A stretch of 64,000 bases of DNA, taken from Sphingobacteriales bacterium JAD_PAG50586_3. Its GTDB lineage: Bacteria; Bacteroidota; Bacteroidia; CAMBQF01. The translations under genes and the position numbers were made by a program. Below are positions 51,214 to 61,250 of the stretch, in pieces (the first letter of the stretch is position 1; each line of letters opens with the position of its first letter). The stretch covers positions 3,406,842 through 3,470,841 of the forward strand of contig CP096135.1 in the NCBI GenBank assembly GCA_023213195.1. Reading direction: 5' to 3'. The notes beneath the pieces were generated by a model. The model was not told the origin of the DNA and made no database searches. It worked only from the letters and a program-made list of their open reading frames with translations.

Positions 51214-52283
51214 CTGTTTAGTGCAACGTCACCAGCCATCAAAACCTCCTCCGTCCGCCTGCGGCGTACACTTCTAATGACGCTACGGTCAGCACTGTAA
51301 GCTCCAAAGGAGGACATCTTAGCTCTGCTAAAAATCCCTCCCCTCGTTTCTCTCGGGTACTCCCTTTAAAAGGGAGAGTTGTTTCCCTACTATTAACGTG
51401 CGTTGGGTAGTCCACGCCCGGTGTGAACTCCAAATTTTTCATGGCAACTAGAACGTGGGAAGTGCGAAAGAAAAATTTGAGAGTTTTTGGGCGTGGTGTC
51501 TTTTCTTTGGTTCGTTTCTTTGGACAAGCAAAGAAATGAACGAAGCCGTCGGCAGACAAGTGCCGCATAGGCAGCCGTATGGTGATTATTTGAGATCCTG
51601 AAACAAGTTCAGGATGACGATTTCCCCACCATGGTCGGTGTTTAATGCAACCTCACCAGCCATTAAAACCTCCTCCGTCCTCCTTCGGCGGACACCTCTA
51701 ATGACGCTACGGTCAGCACTGTAGGCTCCAAAGGAGGACATCTTAGCTCTGCTAAAAATCCCTCCCCCTCGTTTCTCTCGGGTACTCCCTTTACAAGGGA
51801 GAGTTGTTTCCGGGATATCAAGTAGGAATTCTTAACGTGCGGGGGTAGTCCACGCCCGGTGTGAACTCCAAATTTTTCATGGCAACTAGAACGTGGGAAG
51901 TGCGAAAGAAAAATTTGAGAGTTTTTGGGCGTGGTGTCTTTTCTTTGGTTCGTTTCTTTGGACAAGCAAAGAAATGAACGAAGCCGTCGGCAGACAAGAG
52001 CCGCATAGGCAGCCGTATGGTGATTATTTGAGATCCTGAAACAAGTTCAGGATGACGATTTCCCCATCATTGTCGGTGTTTAGTGCAACTCACCTCCCAT
52101 TAAAACCACCTCCGCCCGCCTGCGGCGGCCACCTCTTCTGACGGTATGGTCAGCACTGTAAGCTCCAAAGGAAGACATCTTAGCTCTGCTAAAATCCCTC
52201 CCCCTCGTTTCTCTCGGGTACTCCCTTTACAAGGGAGAGTTGTTTCCCTACTATTAACGTGCGGTGGGTAGTCCACGCCCGGT
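51214..52283. repeat. Tandem repeat of a 424-437 bp composite element (about 2.5 copies)
   Basis: Copies start near 51214, 51640 and 52077. Each unit carries a CCTCC...GGAGG stem, a CTCCCTTTAAAAGGGAG palindrome, a long hairpin closed by CCACGCCC/GGGCGTGG (for example 51412-51496) with an inner CAAATTTTTC/GAAAAATTTG stem, a TTTCTTTG/CAAAGAAA hairpin, the tail GCCGTCGGCAGACAAG, and a GATCCTGAA...TTCAGGATGACG palindrome. The third copy is cut after CCACGCCCGGT. No gene; open frames here are chance readings of the repeats. Confidence 0.9.
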
Positions 52284-52945
52284 AAACCAATGTCCGCAAA
52301 GCGGACAAAGGACCGGCCTAAAATTAAATGTCGTAATAAAACAAGCGCAGTGAAGCGAAGAAGCCTGCTCTGTTTGAGTCGCGCCTTGCGTGACGAGTTT
52401 GCAGGGTTCAGCGTAACGGAGCGTAGTTTTTAGACAGTTAATTTTCAGCCTTGATTTTTTGGTTACTTTTTATCAAGAAAAAAGTAATAAAGCCGTAGGC
52501 AGACAAGCGCCGCAGGCAATAGCAAATTTGGGCTAACCTCCCTCTCCCGTCTGCCGCCTTTAGCGGCATCCACCCTCTCAATGAGAGGGACCTTTAAAAA
52601 ACTTCAATTCCGCCAACGGCGGAAACGACCGGCATGGCGTTTTGAAACGGGGACCCGCCGAGAAAGTGAGCGTAAAAATCTGTTCTGTTTGAAGTCGCAT
52701 AGCGACAAGTTTACAGATTTTAGCGAACGCCCTCGCAGCGGGTCGTTGAAAAATGCAGCCGTTGATTTTTTGATTACTTTTTCATCAAGGAAAAAGTAAT
52801 TGCCCTCCGCACAGGAGTGCATGCTGCATAAGCAGCCGCCGGCAGACAAGCGCCGCAGGCAGCGGCATGGTGATTACACGAGATCCCGAATCAAGTTCGG
52901 GATGACAGCCTAAGAGATTGCTTCGTCGCGATGCTCCTCGCAATG
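52284..52945. repeat. Second composite repeat block with TTACTTTTT hairpins
   Basis: It contains GTCCGCAAAGCGGAC, a block also found at 62205-62425 (CAAGCGCAGT...GTAGTTTTTAGACAG), the hairpin at 52463-52488, a CCCTCTCCCGTCTGCCGCC...GAGAGGGACCTTTAA element, and a related block with the perfect 10-bp hairpin ATTACTTTTT/AAAAAGTAAT (52773-52800). It ends with a GATCCCGAATCAAGTTCGGGATGA-type REP. No gene. Confidence 0.85.
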
Positions 52946-52955
52946 ACGCTAAACA

Positions 52956-53657
52956 CTACTCCTTTGGCGGATGCGGCTCTAACTGCCAGTTGCTGGGGTT
53001 GGGGTAATAGCGGACGGCTTTATCAGGGTCGAAATAGTTTATATCCCATTCTTTAACACCTATACGAACCTCGCGAAGTAAATACACAGGGTCTTTTACA
53101 ACCTCGCCCACCGGGTGCGATTTTGTGTAAAACACCCCCAACACATAATACTGCTTTATGTGTGGATTGCGAGGGTTGGTAAAGTAATTGTAGACGTATT
53201 TGTTGCCGTAAGAAAAAGACTCGCTGGCTATCATTGTATCGGCACCAAAAACATCAAGATAGTCGTTAACACCCATGCCCCATTTAATACCGGCGGGCGC
53301 ATCCATAGTGGGAGTAACCTCGGCATCGGGCACAAACTTATACACCTTGCTGGTATCAAAATACGACCAATAAACCTGGTGTATTTTATCCATAGGGCCT
53401 TCGTTGCCAAACGTAGGCAGGCTGGCCACATAGTAGGTATTGGTATCGAAGCCTTGCACATCGGTAGGTTTTACGGTTATTCCGTTAGCTGTAAATGTGG
53501 GGGTATACTCCGCAACGGTTTTGTCTAACGCCTTAACCAACGGATGGTCAAGCAACTTATGCAGGTTATCCGCTTCGGTAGTTTGTGCAAACCCCGAAAC
53601 GGTAAATAAAACCAATACTGTAAGTAGTCCTGTTTTCATACACCCAACAACCCGCAA
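52956..53657 (-). CDS. Secreted protein of unknown function, paralogue A
   Basis: The protein has a signal peptide (GLLTVLVLFTVSGFAQ) and a domain shared with the gene at 54828-55951: LLDHPLVKALDKTVAEYTPTFTANGI here against ILDHTLVQAIDKTHDAYTNTFAAHGI there, then WGMGVNDYLDVFGADT against WGIGIDEYTKLFGKPDT, and NPHIKQYYVLGVFYTKS against NPHIKEYEVLAVFSTKY. The start is probably MKTGLLTV... at 53639. About 227 residues; it lacks the C-terminal extension of its paralogue. Function unknown. Confidence 0.75.
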   Translation of the reverse strand: MRVVGCMKTGLLTVLVLFTVSGFAQTTEADNLHKLLDHPLVKALDKTVAEYTPTFTANGITVKPTDVQGFDTNTYYVASLPTFGNEGPMDKIHQVYWSYFDTSKVYKFVPDAEVTPTMDAPAGIKWGMGVNDYLDVFGADTMIASESFSYGNKYVYNYFTNPRNPHIKQYYVLGVFYTKSHPVGEVVKDPVYLLREVRIGVKEWDINYFDPDKAVRYYPNPSNWQLEPHPPKE

Positions 53658-53689
53658 TTATAATGCCTAAGAAGTTCTCTCCCGTCTGG

Positions 53690-54140
53690 TAATTATAACC
53701 GGCTAAAAATCCCTCCCCCGACGACTACGTGTCGGGGTACTCCCTTTAAAAGGGAGAGTTGTTTCCCTACTATTAACGTGCGGGGGTAGTCCACGCCCGG
53801 TGTGAACTCCAAATTTTTCACGGCAACTAGAACGTGGGGCGTGCGAAAGAAAAATTTGAGAGTTTTTGGGCGTGGTGTCTTTTCTTTGGGTACTTTCTTT
53901 GGACAAGCAAAGAAAGTATCGCCCCGCGGCAGCGAAACGCCGTAGGCAATAGCAAATTTGGGCTAAAGCCCTTTTAATTCGTCGCCTCCATCTCCCCGAC
54001 CTTGCCATAGGCATCCCTACGGGAAAAGGTCGGGGCTATTATCTATTCGTCGTAAAATCCCTCCCTCACGCCAATGGCGTGAGTACTCCCTTTAAAAGGG
54101 AGAGTTGTTTCCCGGATAGTAACGTGCGGTGGGTAGTCCG
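53690..54140. repeat. Composite repeat block with a compensatory hairpin variant
   Basis: It contains a CTCCCTTTAAAAGGGAG palindrome, the CCACGCCC...GGGCGTGG long hairpin (53791 to about 53876), and the variant hairpin TACTTTCTTTG/CAAAGAAAGTA (53891-53918). A CCCCGACCTTGCC/GGTCGGGG stem and another CTCCCTTTAAAAGGGAG follow. No gene; the A+T-rich leader of the FAS1 gene begins near 54150. Confidence 0.85.
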
Positions 54141-54269
54141 CGACTGATGTAAACACTAAGCATAAGCCCCAACACAAACTAAACTTATTGAAAATCAATC
54201 TATTTCTAAACTATCTGCACGCGGGCTATGTTGTAATAGTATCAGTTCATAAATACAACAAAAATTATA

Positions 54270-54773
54270 ATGAAAAAATTAGTTCTTAGCCTTATGGCCA
54301 TTGCAGCATTTACGTTTAGTAACGCTCAAAAAACATCATCTGATTATATTATCAAAACAAAAAAACTAAGCACGTTAGAAACTGCCCTAACCACTGCCGA
54401 TTTAATGTCTACCCTGCAAAGTGCGGGACCATTTACCGTATTTGCACCTACTAACGATGCGTTTAATATGCTATCGCCGGGTGTACTGGGCAACCTGCTA
54501 ACAAAAGAAAACCACGACAAGCTTGCTACGCTTTTAAAATACCATGTTGTAAGTGGCCTGTGGACAACCAAAGCCATTGCTAAAGCGGTAGAACAAGGCG
54601 GCGGCAAAGCCGAACTGCGCACTGTTAACGGTAAAACAATTACCGCTATTATGGTAGGTAAAAAACTTAAACTAACCGACGAAACCGGAACCAGCACCTA
54701 CATAAACCATAGCAACAAAAAAACCAGCAATGGTTACATACACACTATTAACGGTGTGCTAATGCCTAACTAG
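54270..54773 (+). CDS. Secreted fasciclin (FAS1) domain protein
   Basis: The 167-residue protein has a signal peptide (VLSLMAIAAFTFSNAQ) and one FAS1 domain: LQSAGPFTVFAPTNDAFNML (H1 box), LLKYHVVSGLW, and the H2 box YIHTINGVLMPN. Bacterial FAS1 proteins are secreted adhesion or matrix proteins. Intact. Its own terminator follows. Confidence 0.92.
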   Translation: MKKLVLSLMAIAAFTFSNAQKTSSDYIIKTKKLSTLETALTTADLMSTLQSAGPFTVFAPTNDAFNMLSPGVLGNLLTKENHDKLATLLKYHVVSGLWTTKAIAKAVEQGGGKAELRTVNGKTITAIMVGKKLKLTDETGTSTYINHSNKKTSNGYIHTINGVLMPN

Positions 54774-54793
54774 TATTGCACCCCGTATTACCA

Positions 54794-54826
54794 AGCCCTT
54801 TGCAAGCAACTGCAAGGGGCTTTTTT
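54794..54826 (+). terminator. Terminator of the FAS1 gene
   Basis: AGCCCTTTGCA pairs with TGCAAGGGGCT (one mismatch) around a six-base loop, followed by TTTTTT. Confidence 0.85.
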
Positions 54827-54827
54827 A

Positions 54828-55951
54828 TTACTGCTTTTTAAACCGGGTTACTTTGTATAGGTAGTAAATAGGCTCTGTCCACGTGCCATTCTTTATCTCC
54901 ATAAAATAATTGCCCTTTACCCCGTTTCTATTTACGTACAAACCATTAAAAACAATAATCCTGTCTTTTTCAATAACATCAGTCATAGTAACCGGGGTTT
55001 TACTTGCCGTAAGCTGATAGTCGGGCGCTAAAATTTCTATTTGGTTTACACCACCGGCGGCAAATAATGTTATCCCTGCAACATCGCCGGGGTTTAAATC
55101 GGTATTAAATAGCTTTTTATCGTACGTGCCCGGGTACCAAAAACCCTTTTCAAGTATAATAACGTCTTTGTCATTTTTATGGTAAGCATCGCCAACAGAT
55201 TTAAGGTAGTTAACATCGGTTACTGTTTTTACCTTATCCAGGTTTAGGTTGGGGTCGTTAGGGTTGGGCAGCACCACGGCAACCTGGGCAATATTATCAG
55301 GGTTAAAATAGGCCGGGGCCCATTTTTTAACACTCACTGTAAACTCCCTAAAATAGTAGGCAGTGTCTGCTCTGCTGTTAACCCCCTTAGAAAAATACTT
55401 GGTAGAAAAAACGGCTAAAACTTCATATTCTTTAATATGGGGGTTGCTATCATCTTTAAAAGAATGGCTAACATATTTAGTACGGACATTATATAACCCT
55501 CCACGAAAAACAGTATCGGGCTTGCCAAAAAGTTTGGTATACTCATCAATACCAATGCCCCACTGCAAGCCAACAGGCAAAGGCTGAGTGGGCGTATAAA
55601 CAGTATCGGGTATATTCCATTTTTTTGTATTATCCTGAAATGCCCATTTAACTGTGTATATGACATGCTTTGGGCCTTTTTTTCATCAATAGGGGTATTG
55701 GCATTGTAGTAGGTATTACCAATGGTTTGGCCGTAGTTATTTGTTTTCAAATCTATGCCGTGTGCGGCAAATGTGTTAGTGTATGCATCGTGCGTTTTAT
55801 CTATAGCCTGCACAAGAGTATGGTCTAAAATTTTTTGCAAATTGGTTTTAACAACAGGCTTGGTTTTAGCCGGTGTAGCAGGCTTTTTAGGCGCTTGTGC
55901 AATAGCAAATGTGCTAAATAGCAGGGCAGGTAAAAGGGCAAATAATTTCAT
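54828..55951 (-). CDS. Secreted protein of unknown function, paralogue B, frame-broken
   Basis: From ATG 55951 (MKLFALLPALLFSTFAIAQ, a signal peptide) the protein passes a Pro/Lys-rich linker and the paralogous domain described for 52956-53657. It then continues with an extra domain of about 150 residues (ITLFAAGGVNQIEILAPDYQL..., VFNGLYVNRNGVKGNYFMEIKNGTW). The frame breaks at the T-run 55677-55683 (A-run on the coding strand). One more base restores DEKKGPKHVIYTVKWAFQDNTKKW, which aligns with paralogue A. About 375 residues. Function unknown. Confidence 0.72.
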
Positions 55952-56076
55952 ACAAGGTTTTTCTGAAATAAAAATAGCAAATAATGCGCCATAGCCTATT
56001 ACTTGTGTTTTAAAGCGCATTACAATAAACATTTTTACCGCATTACTGCTTAATTGATTATAGCAATAAATATACT

Positions 56077-56865
56077 ATGAGCCCTAAGAAACACTATTTA
56101 CGGTGGCTGGCATTAATAGCCATTGTAACCAACATAGCATTTAACTACCTATACCCCTTGCTTAACCCGGCAAACCCTACCATTGCCCAGGTTAGCAATA
56201 AATACAACAGCCTGTTTATGCCCGCAGGCTATGCTTTTTCTATTTGGGGGTTGATATACCTATCGTTTATTGTATATGGCATAGTGCAATTAGTGCCAAA
56301 GTCTAAATTTAACGTAACGTACGATAGGCTTGCTGTACCCATGGTTATTGTAAACGCCTTGGGCAGCTTGTGGATTGTAACCTTTACCAACGACCAAATA
56401 GCAGCCAGCCTTATGGTTATTGGCGGCATGTTGGTAGCAGGCGCTTATATGTTTGTTAAAGCCTACCAATGCTACAAATCGGGTTGGGCAAGGGCTAGGC
56501 TTTTAGTTCCTTTTAGCCTGTTTTTAGGTTGGATATCGGTAGCAGCCATAGCCAATACCTCTATCTTTTTAAAATCTATGCAATGGGGCGCTTTTGATTT
56601 ATCAGAAGAAACCTGGGCTAATGCAATGGTTATAACAGCCGCCTCATTGGGCATTATCTTTTCTATACTAAAACGCAATTACATCTTTCCGTTGGTAATA
56701 GCCTGGGCGCTGCTAGCCATTTATGTTGAGCAGAAACAACCCTATCCGCAAATAGCCATAACGGCGGCAGTAGCAGCCATTGCGGTGACGTTTTTCGCGC
56801 TGGCGGCCTTGTTCCGCACATCGCAATACAATAAGTCGCGCAGCCATGCCGCAAGCACAACGTAA
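56077..56865 (+). CDS. Multi-span membrane protein resembling TspO/MBR (tryptophan-rich sensory) proteins
   Basis: The 262-residue protein has about seven hydrophobic helices and the segment MPAGYAFSIWGLIYLSFIVYG, typical of the tryptophan-rich sensory protein group related to TspO. True TspO proteins have five helices and about 160 residues, so this is the longer relative. Ligand unknown; porphyrin binding is known for TspO but is not implied here. Confidence 0.65.
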   Translation: MSPKKHYLRWLALIAIVTNIAFNYLYPLLNPANPTIAQVSNKYNSLFMPAGYAFSIWGLIYLSFIVYGIVQLVPKSKFNVTYDRLAVPMVIVNALGSLWIVTFTNDQIAASLMVIGGMLVAGAYMFVKAYQCYKSGWARARLLVPFSLFLGWISVAAIANTSIFLKSMQWGAFDLSEETWANAMVITAASLGIIFSILKRNYIFPLVIAWALLAIYVEQKQPYPQIAITAAVAAIAVTFFALAALFRTSQYNKSRSHAASTT

Positions 56866-56944
56866 GTGTGTTTTTTAAGCCAACATGTCACTGTGTGGAT
56901 AGAGATTAAGGATAAGTAGTATAACTTACTAAAAATTCTGCCGC

Positions 56945-57035
56945 ACTACACCCCTCACCCTAGCCCTCTCCCCTTAAAGGGAGAGGAGTAAAAATCCTTT
57001 CCCTTTAAGGGGAAAGGATTTAGGATAGGGGTCTA
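56945..57035. repeat. Double palindromic mini-element upstream of uvrA
   Basis: CCTCTCCCCTTAAAGGGAGAGG, then CCTTTCCCTTTAAGGGGAAAGG. The following 57040-57156 is the uvrA leader. Confidence 0.8.
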
Positions 57036-57137
57036 AAAACTAAAACAATCCCTCCTTTCATTTGTCTAACTAGGCTGCAATTTTCAACACCGCATTCATT
57101 ATGCATTTTGAATTCTGCATTATGCATTAACAATGAT

Positions 57138-57145
57138 TATCTTTG
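57138..57145 (+). promoter_or_regulatory. Putative -7 element of uvrA-aroE
   Basis: TATCTTTG matches TAnnTTTG and lies 11 bases before the uvrA ATG; no -33 element at correct spacing. Confidence 0.4.
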
Positions 57146-57156
57146 TAGATTAAATT

Positions 57157-60025
57157 ATGGTAGAAGAGGAATTGATACAGGTTTTTGGCGCGAGAGAGCA
57201 CAATTTAAAGAATATTGATGTAACCATACCCCGCAATAAAGTGGTGGTAATTACAGGTTTATCGGGTTCAGGAAAATCGTCGCTGGCGTTTGATACAATT
57301 TATGCCGAAGGCCAACGCCGTTATATAGAAAGTTTTGCTGCCTATGCACGCCAGTTTTTGGGCGGCATGGAGCGCCCCGATGTAGATAAGATTACAGGCC
57401 TAAGCCCTGTAATTTCTATAGAGCAAAAAACCACCAGTCGCAACCCGCGCAGTACCGTGGGCACTATTACCGAGATTTACGACTTTTTGCGTTTACTATA
57501 CGCCCGTACCGCCGATGCTTACAGCTACAACACCGGCGAGCTTATGGTGCGTTACTCTGACGACCAAATTATAAACCTGATACTGGAAAAGTACGATGGC
57601 AAAAAGCTGATTATGTTGGGCCCGGTTATTAAAGGCCGTAAAGGTCACTACCGTGAATTGTTTGAGCAGGTGCGCAAAAGTGGCTTTACCAAAGTGCGTG
57701 TTGATGGCGAGGTAAAAGACATTACCTACGGCATGAAGTTGGACCGCTACAAAATTCACGATATTGAAATTGTAGTAGACCGTATAGAAGTTAACGCTGA
57801 GAATAAAACCCGCATTAACGATGCCCTTAAAACCTGCATGCGCTATGGCAAAGGCACTATGATGGTGCAGGATTACGATACCAACAAAGTGCAGTTTTTC
57901 AGCCGTATGTTAATGTGCCCAACAACAGGCATATCGTACGACGACCCGGCACCAAATTTATTCTCGTTCAATTCGCCTTATGGAGCCTGCCACAAGTGCA
58001 ACGGCTATGGGCGAAATATCAGAGATTGATATTAAAAAGATTATACCCAACCCGCAGCAAAGTATTAAGCGCGGCGGCTTAGCCCCGTTGGGCGAATATA
58101 AAAATTCGTGGATTTTTGCCCAGTTAGAGGCCATTGGAGAGAAGTTCGGCTTTAAACTGGATACTCCATTGGAAGAACTAACAGAAGATGCCATAGATGC
58201 CATTTTATATGGTACCGAAGAAGTGCTGAAGGTAAAAGGCCAATACGAAGGTGGACTTAGCTATGCTGTTAGCTTTGATGGTATTGTAAACTTTATATCT
58301 AACCAGTTTGAAGAGGGCGTAAACGAAAGTACCAAGCGCTGGGCCGAAAGCTTTATGAATAAAGTTGAGTGCCCTGAATGCCACGGCGCACGCCTGCGTA
58401 AAGAGGCGTTGTATTTTAAACTTGATGGTAAGAATATAGCAGAACTATCTCGCCTTGATATAAATGAGTTTTTCACCACCATAAATGGCCTTGGTAAAAA
58501 ACTAAGCAAGCGCCAGCTTACCATTGGCAAAGAGGTGCTTAAAGAAATTGCCGACCGTACCAACTTTTTGTTAGACATTGGCCTTGATTACCTAAGGTTG
58601 AACATGAGCTCTAAAACCCTGTCGGGTGGAGAGGCGCAACGTATTCGCCTGGCTACACAAATAGGTTCGCAGTTGGTGGGTGTGTTGTATATTTTAGATG
58701 AGCCAAGCATTGGCCTGCACCAGCGCGATAATACCAAACTGATTAAAGCCCTGCAAAACCTGCGCGACTCCGGCAACTCTGTTATTGTGGTTGAACATGA
58801 TAAGGAGATGATGGAGGCCGCAGATTATATATTGGATATTGGGCCCGGCGCTGGTGTACATGGTGGCCGTGTGGTTGCCAGTGGTACCTATGCCGATATT
58901 TTAAAATCAGACAGCTCTACATCGCAGTACCTAAACAACATTAAATCAATACCTGTACCTGCTACACGCCGCGAGGGTAATGGTAAATTCTTAACGCTTA
59001 AAGGCGCTACAGGGCATAATTTACAAAATGTAGATTTGAAGTTGCCGTTGGGTAAATTCATTTGTGTATCGGGTGTATCGGGCAGTGGTAAATCATCGTT
59101 GATAAACGAAACCTTGTACCCTATACTGGCTAAGCATTTTTACGATGCAGGCAAAAAACCGCTTCCGTATAAAAAGATAGAGGGCATAGAGAATATTGAT
59201 AAGGTAATTGATATTGACCAAACGCCTATTGGCCGCACACCCCGCAGCAACCCTGCTACCTATACCGGTGTATTTACCGATATACGCACCCTGTTTGCCA
59301 ACCTGCCCGAAGCTAAAATACGCGGCTACCTGCCGGGGCGTTTCAGCTTTAACGTAAAAGGCGGCCGCTGCGAAACATGCAAAGGTGGCGGTGTTAAGGT
59401 TATTGAAATGAACTTTTTGCCAGATGTGGAAGTGTTGTGCGAAACCTGCTAGGGCAAGCGCTACAACCGCGAAACATTAGAGGTGCGCTTTAAGGGCAAG
59501 TCAATTTCTGATGTGCTGGATATGACTATTGAGCAGGCGGTAGAGTTTTTCGAAGCGATACCCTCTATCCTGCAAAAAATACGCACGCTGAACGATGTTG
59601 GCCTGGGCTACATTACCCTTGGGCAGCAGAGTACAACCCTTTCGGGTGGAGAGGCGCAGCGTGTAAAACTGGCTACGGAACTATCTAAACGCGATACCGG
59701 TCAAACCCTGTACTTGCTTGATGAGCCTACCACCGGCTTGCACTTTGAAGATATACGTATATTGCTTGAAGTGCTTGATAAACTGGTAAACCGTGGCAAC
59801 ACCGTGTTGGTTATTGAGCATAATATGGACATTATAAAAGTAGCCGACCATATTATTGATATTGGCCCGGATGGGGGTGTTAAAGGCGGGCATATTGTTG
59901 CCGAAGGCACACCCGAGGAGATTGTGAAAAAGAACAAGGGCTTTACTGCACCTTACCTTAAAAAGGAGTTGGATGTAATGCCTGTTGTAGCAGCACCTGC
60001 TAAAGCAAAAAAGAAAGCCAAATAA
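57157..60025 (+). CDS. uvrA: Excinuclease ABC subunit A, frame-broken and with an in-frame TAG
   Basis: UvrA finds bulky DNA lesions and loads UvrB. It has two ABC cassettes: Walker [15 protein letters not shown] and [14 protein letters not shown], and signatures [17 protein letters not shown] and [17 protein letters not shown], each followed by a Walker B ([28 protein letters not shown]). Zinc-finger cysteines are visible in CHKCNGYG and [17 protein letters not shown]...CETC. About 956 residues. An extra G at 58009-58011 breaks the frame. A TAG at 59450-59452 sits in CETC-(stop)-GKRYN, where Gln, Lys or His is normal; CCAGGG in place of CTAGGG would give Gln. I take both as errors. aroE starts two bases after the stop. 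Confidence 0.94.
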
Positions 60026-60027
60026 CC

Positions 60028-60841
60028 ATGAAAGTATTCGGGCTTATAGGCTACCCTTTAACACATTCGTTCTCTAAAAAGTATTTTACTGAGAAGTTTG
60101 ACAAGCTTGGTTTAGAGGGCTATTCGTACGAGTTATTTCCACTTTCAACCATTGACGATTTACCTCAACTGATTGCTGATAATCCTAACCTGGTTGGGTT
60201 GAATGTTACCATTCCCTATAAAGAAAGTGTTATCCCTTTTTTAAGCGGATTAGATGAAACGGCAAAGGTTGTTGGGGCTGTGAATACCATTTTAATTACC
60301 CCCTCCCCAACCCTCCCCCTTAAAGGGGAGGGAGTAAACTCTCCCCTAATGTAGGAGGAGTACCGCGCAGCGGGGAGGGGTACAACTTATCGGCTACAAC
60401 ACCGATGTTCTGGGTTTTTCTCAATCGTTAAAACCCCTGCTACACCCACACCACGAGCGGGCATTGATATTGGGCTCTGGTGGTGCGGCAAAGGCGGTGG
60501 CGCATGTGTTAAAAGGCTTAGGAATACAATACTATTTTGTATCGCGGGAAAAGAAAAACGGGCCTAACTACTTAACCTATTCTGAACTAAACGAGGGTGT
60601 TTTTAATGCCTGTAAGTTGATTGTTAATACTACACCGGTGGGTATGTACCCTAACGTAGAAGATGCCCCTGCCCTGCCCTATCAATTCTTTACCCCGCAA
60701 CATTTAGCCTACGATTTAATCTATAATCCTACCAATACGCTTTTTATGAAACAGGCCGCCCAACAAGGCGCACATACCGTTAACGGGTTAAACATGCTCT
60801 ACATGCAGGCCGAGGCGGCTTGGAAGATTTGGGAGGGTTAA
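60028..60841 (+). CDS. aroE: Shikimate dehydrogenase with palindromic insert, frame-broken
   Basis: AroE reduces 3-dehydroshikimate with NADPH in the chorismate pathway. Visible are the shikimate-binding GYPLTHSFSKKYF, catalytic Lys65 in NVTIPYKESV, GAVNTI, then, after an insert, GYNTDVLGF (catalytic Asp), the NADPH loop LGSGGAAKAVA and the C-terminal GLNMLYMQAEAAWKIW. Between NTILI and LIGYNTD, where relatives have only a few residues, there are about 85 extra bases made of two palindromic elements (60298-60385). The frame breaks inside them at about 60345-60356. Either the insert is translated (one indel away from open) or the gene is split. The rest is undamaged. Confidence 0.85.
60298..60385. 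repeat. Two palindromic elements inside aroE
   Basis: CCCTCCCCCTTAAAGGGGAGGG, then CTCCCCTAATGTAGGAGGAG and ACCGCGCAGCGGGGAGGGGT. Both belong to the CCCTCTCC families seen between genes elsewhere in the window. Confidence 0.82.
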
Positions 60842-60845
60842 GATT

Positions 60846-61244
60846 CTAAATCCTGATTTTGAATACCCATATAGCAATTAACCCTACCGCAAAATGCGGA
60901 CTGCCCATCATTAAGCCAAAGGTTACAATTTCGCGGTCACCACCAAAAAACATCCCTAAAAGAATACACACGCCCAAAAATGCTGCTGCCAGCACTAATG
61001 ATATATAAAGCTTACGCTTAGTATTGGTTTTAACTTCTGAAAAGATGTATGAAACAGAAAAATAAACGGGTAACATTACAGGAATAGATGCTGCTAAAGC
61101 CATCAAGTTAAGTCCTAATGTTCCTCCACCTAAAAATATACTATATCCAATACTTGCCACACCAAATGTAATTCCCCATACTTTAAGTATGTAGGAAAAT
61201 ACTGTAGTGGATAGTTTTTGAGGTTCGGGCTGGGTACTTTCCAT
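60846..61244 (-). CDS. Four-helix membrane protein, paralogue 1
   Basis: The 132-residue protein has four hydrophobic segments (for example VWGITFGVASIGYSIFLGGG and LYISLVLAAAFLGVCILLGMFFGG) and ends PHFAVGLIAIWVFKIRI. The neighbour at 61251-61652 has the same layout and ending (PQALVGLAAIWAFRLPENI), so they are tandem duplicates. Function unknown. Confidence 0.72.
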   Translation of the reverse strand: MESTQPEPQKLSTTVFSYILKVWGITFGVASIGYSIFLGGGTLGLNLMALAASIPVMLPVYFSVSYIFSEVKTNTKRKLYISLVLAAAFLGVCILLGMFFGGDREIVTFGLMMGSPHFAVGLIAIWVFKIRI

Positions 61245-61250
61245 GAAATA

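Noticed and set aside
51239..52006. Protein genes in the repeat block (frames of 60-110 codons)
   Set aside because: The same peptides recur wherever the repeat recurs (51239, 51663, 53703, 62560). They have no start signals and simply translate hairpin DNA.
6159..59452. TAG recoded as an amino acid
   Set aside because: TAG ends intact genes normally (the sigma factor at 1494-1496, mqnA at 4150, recG at 16552). Only two internal TAG codons are seen, against a background of many indels.
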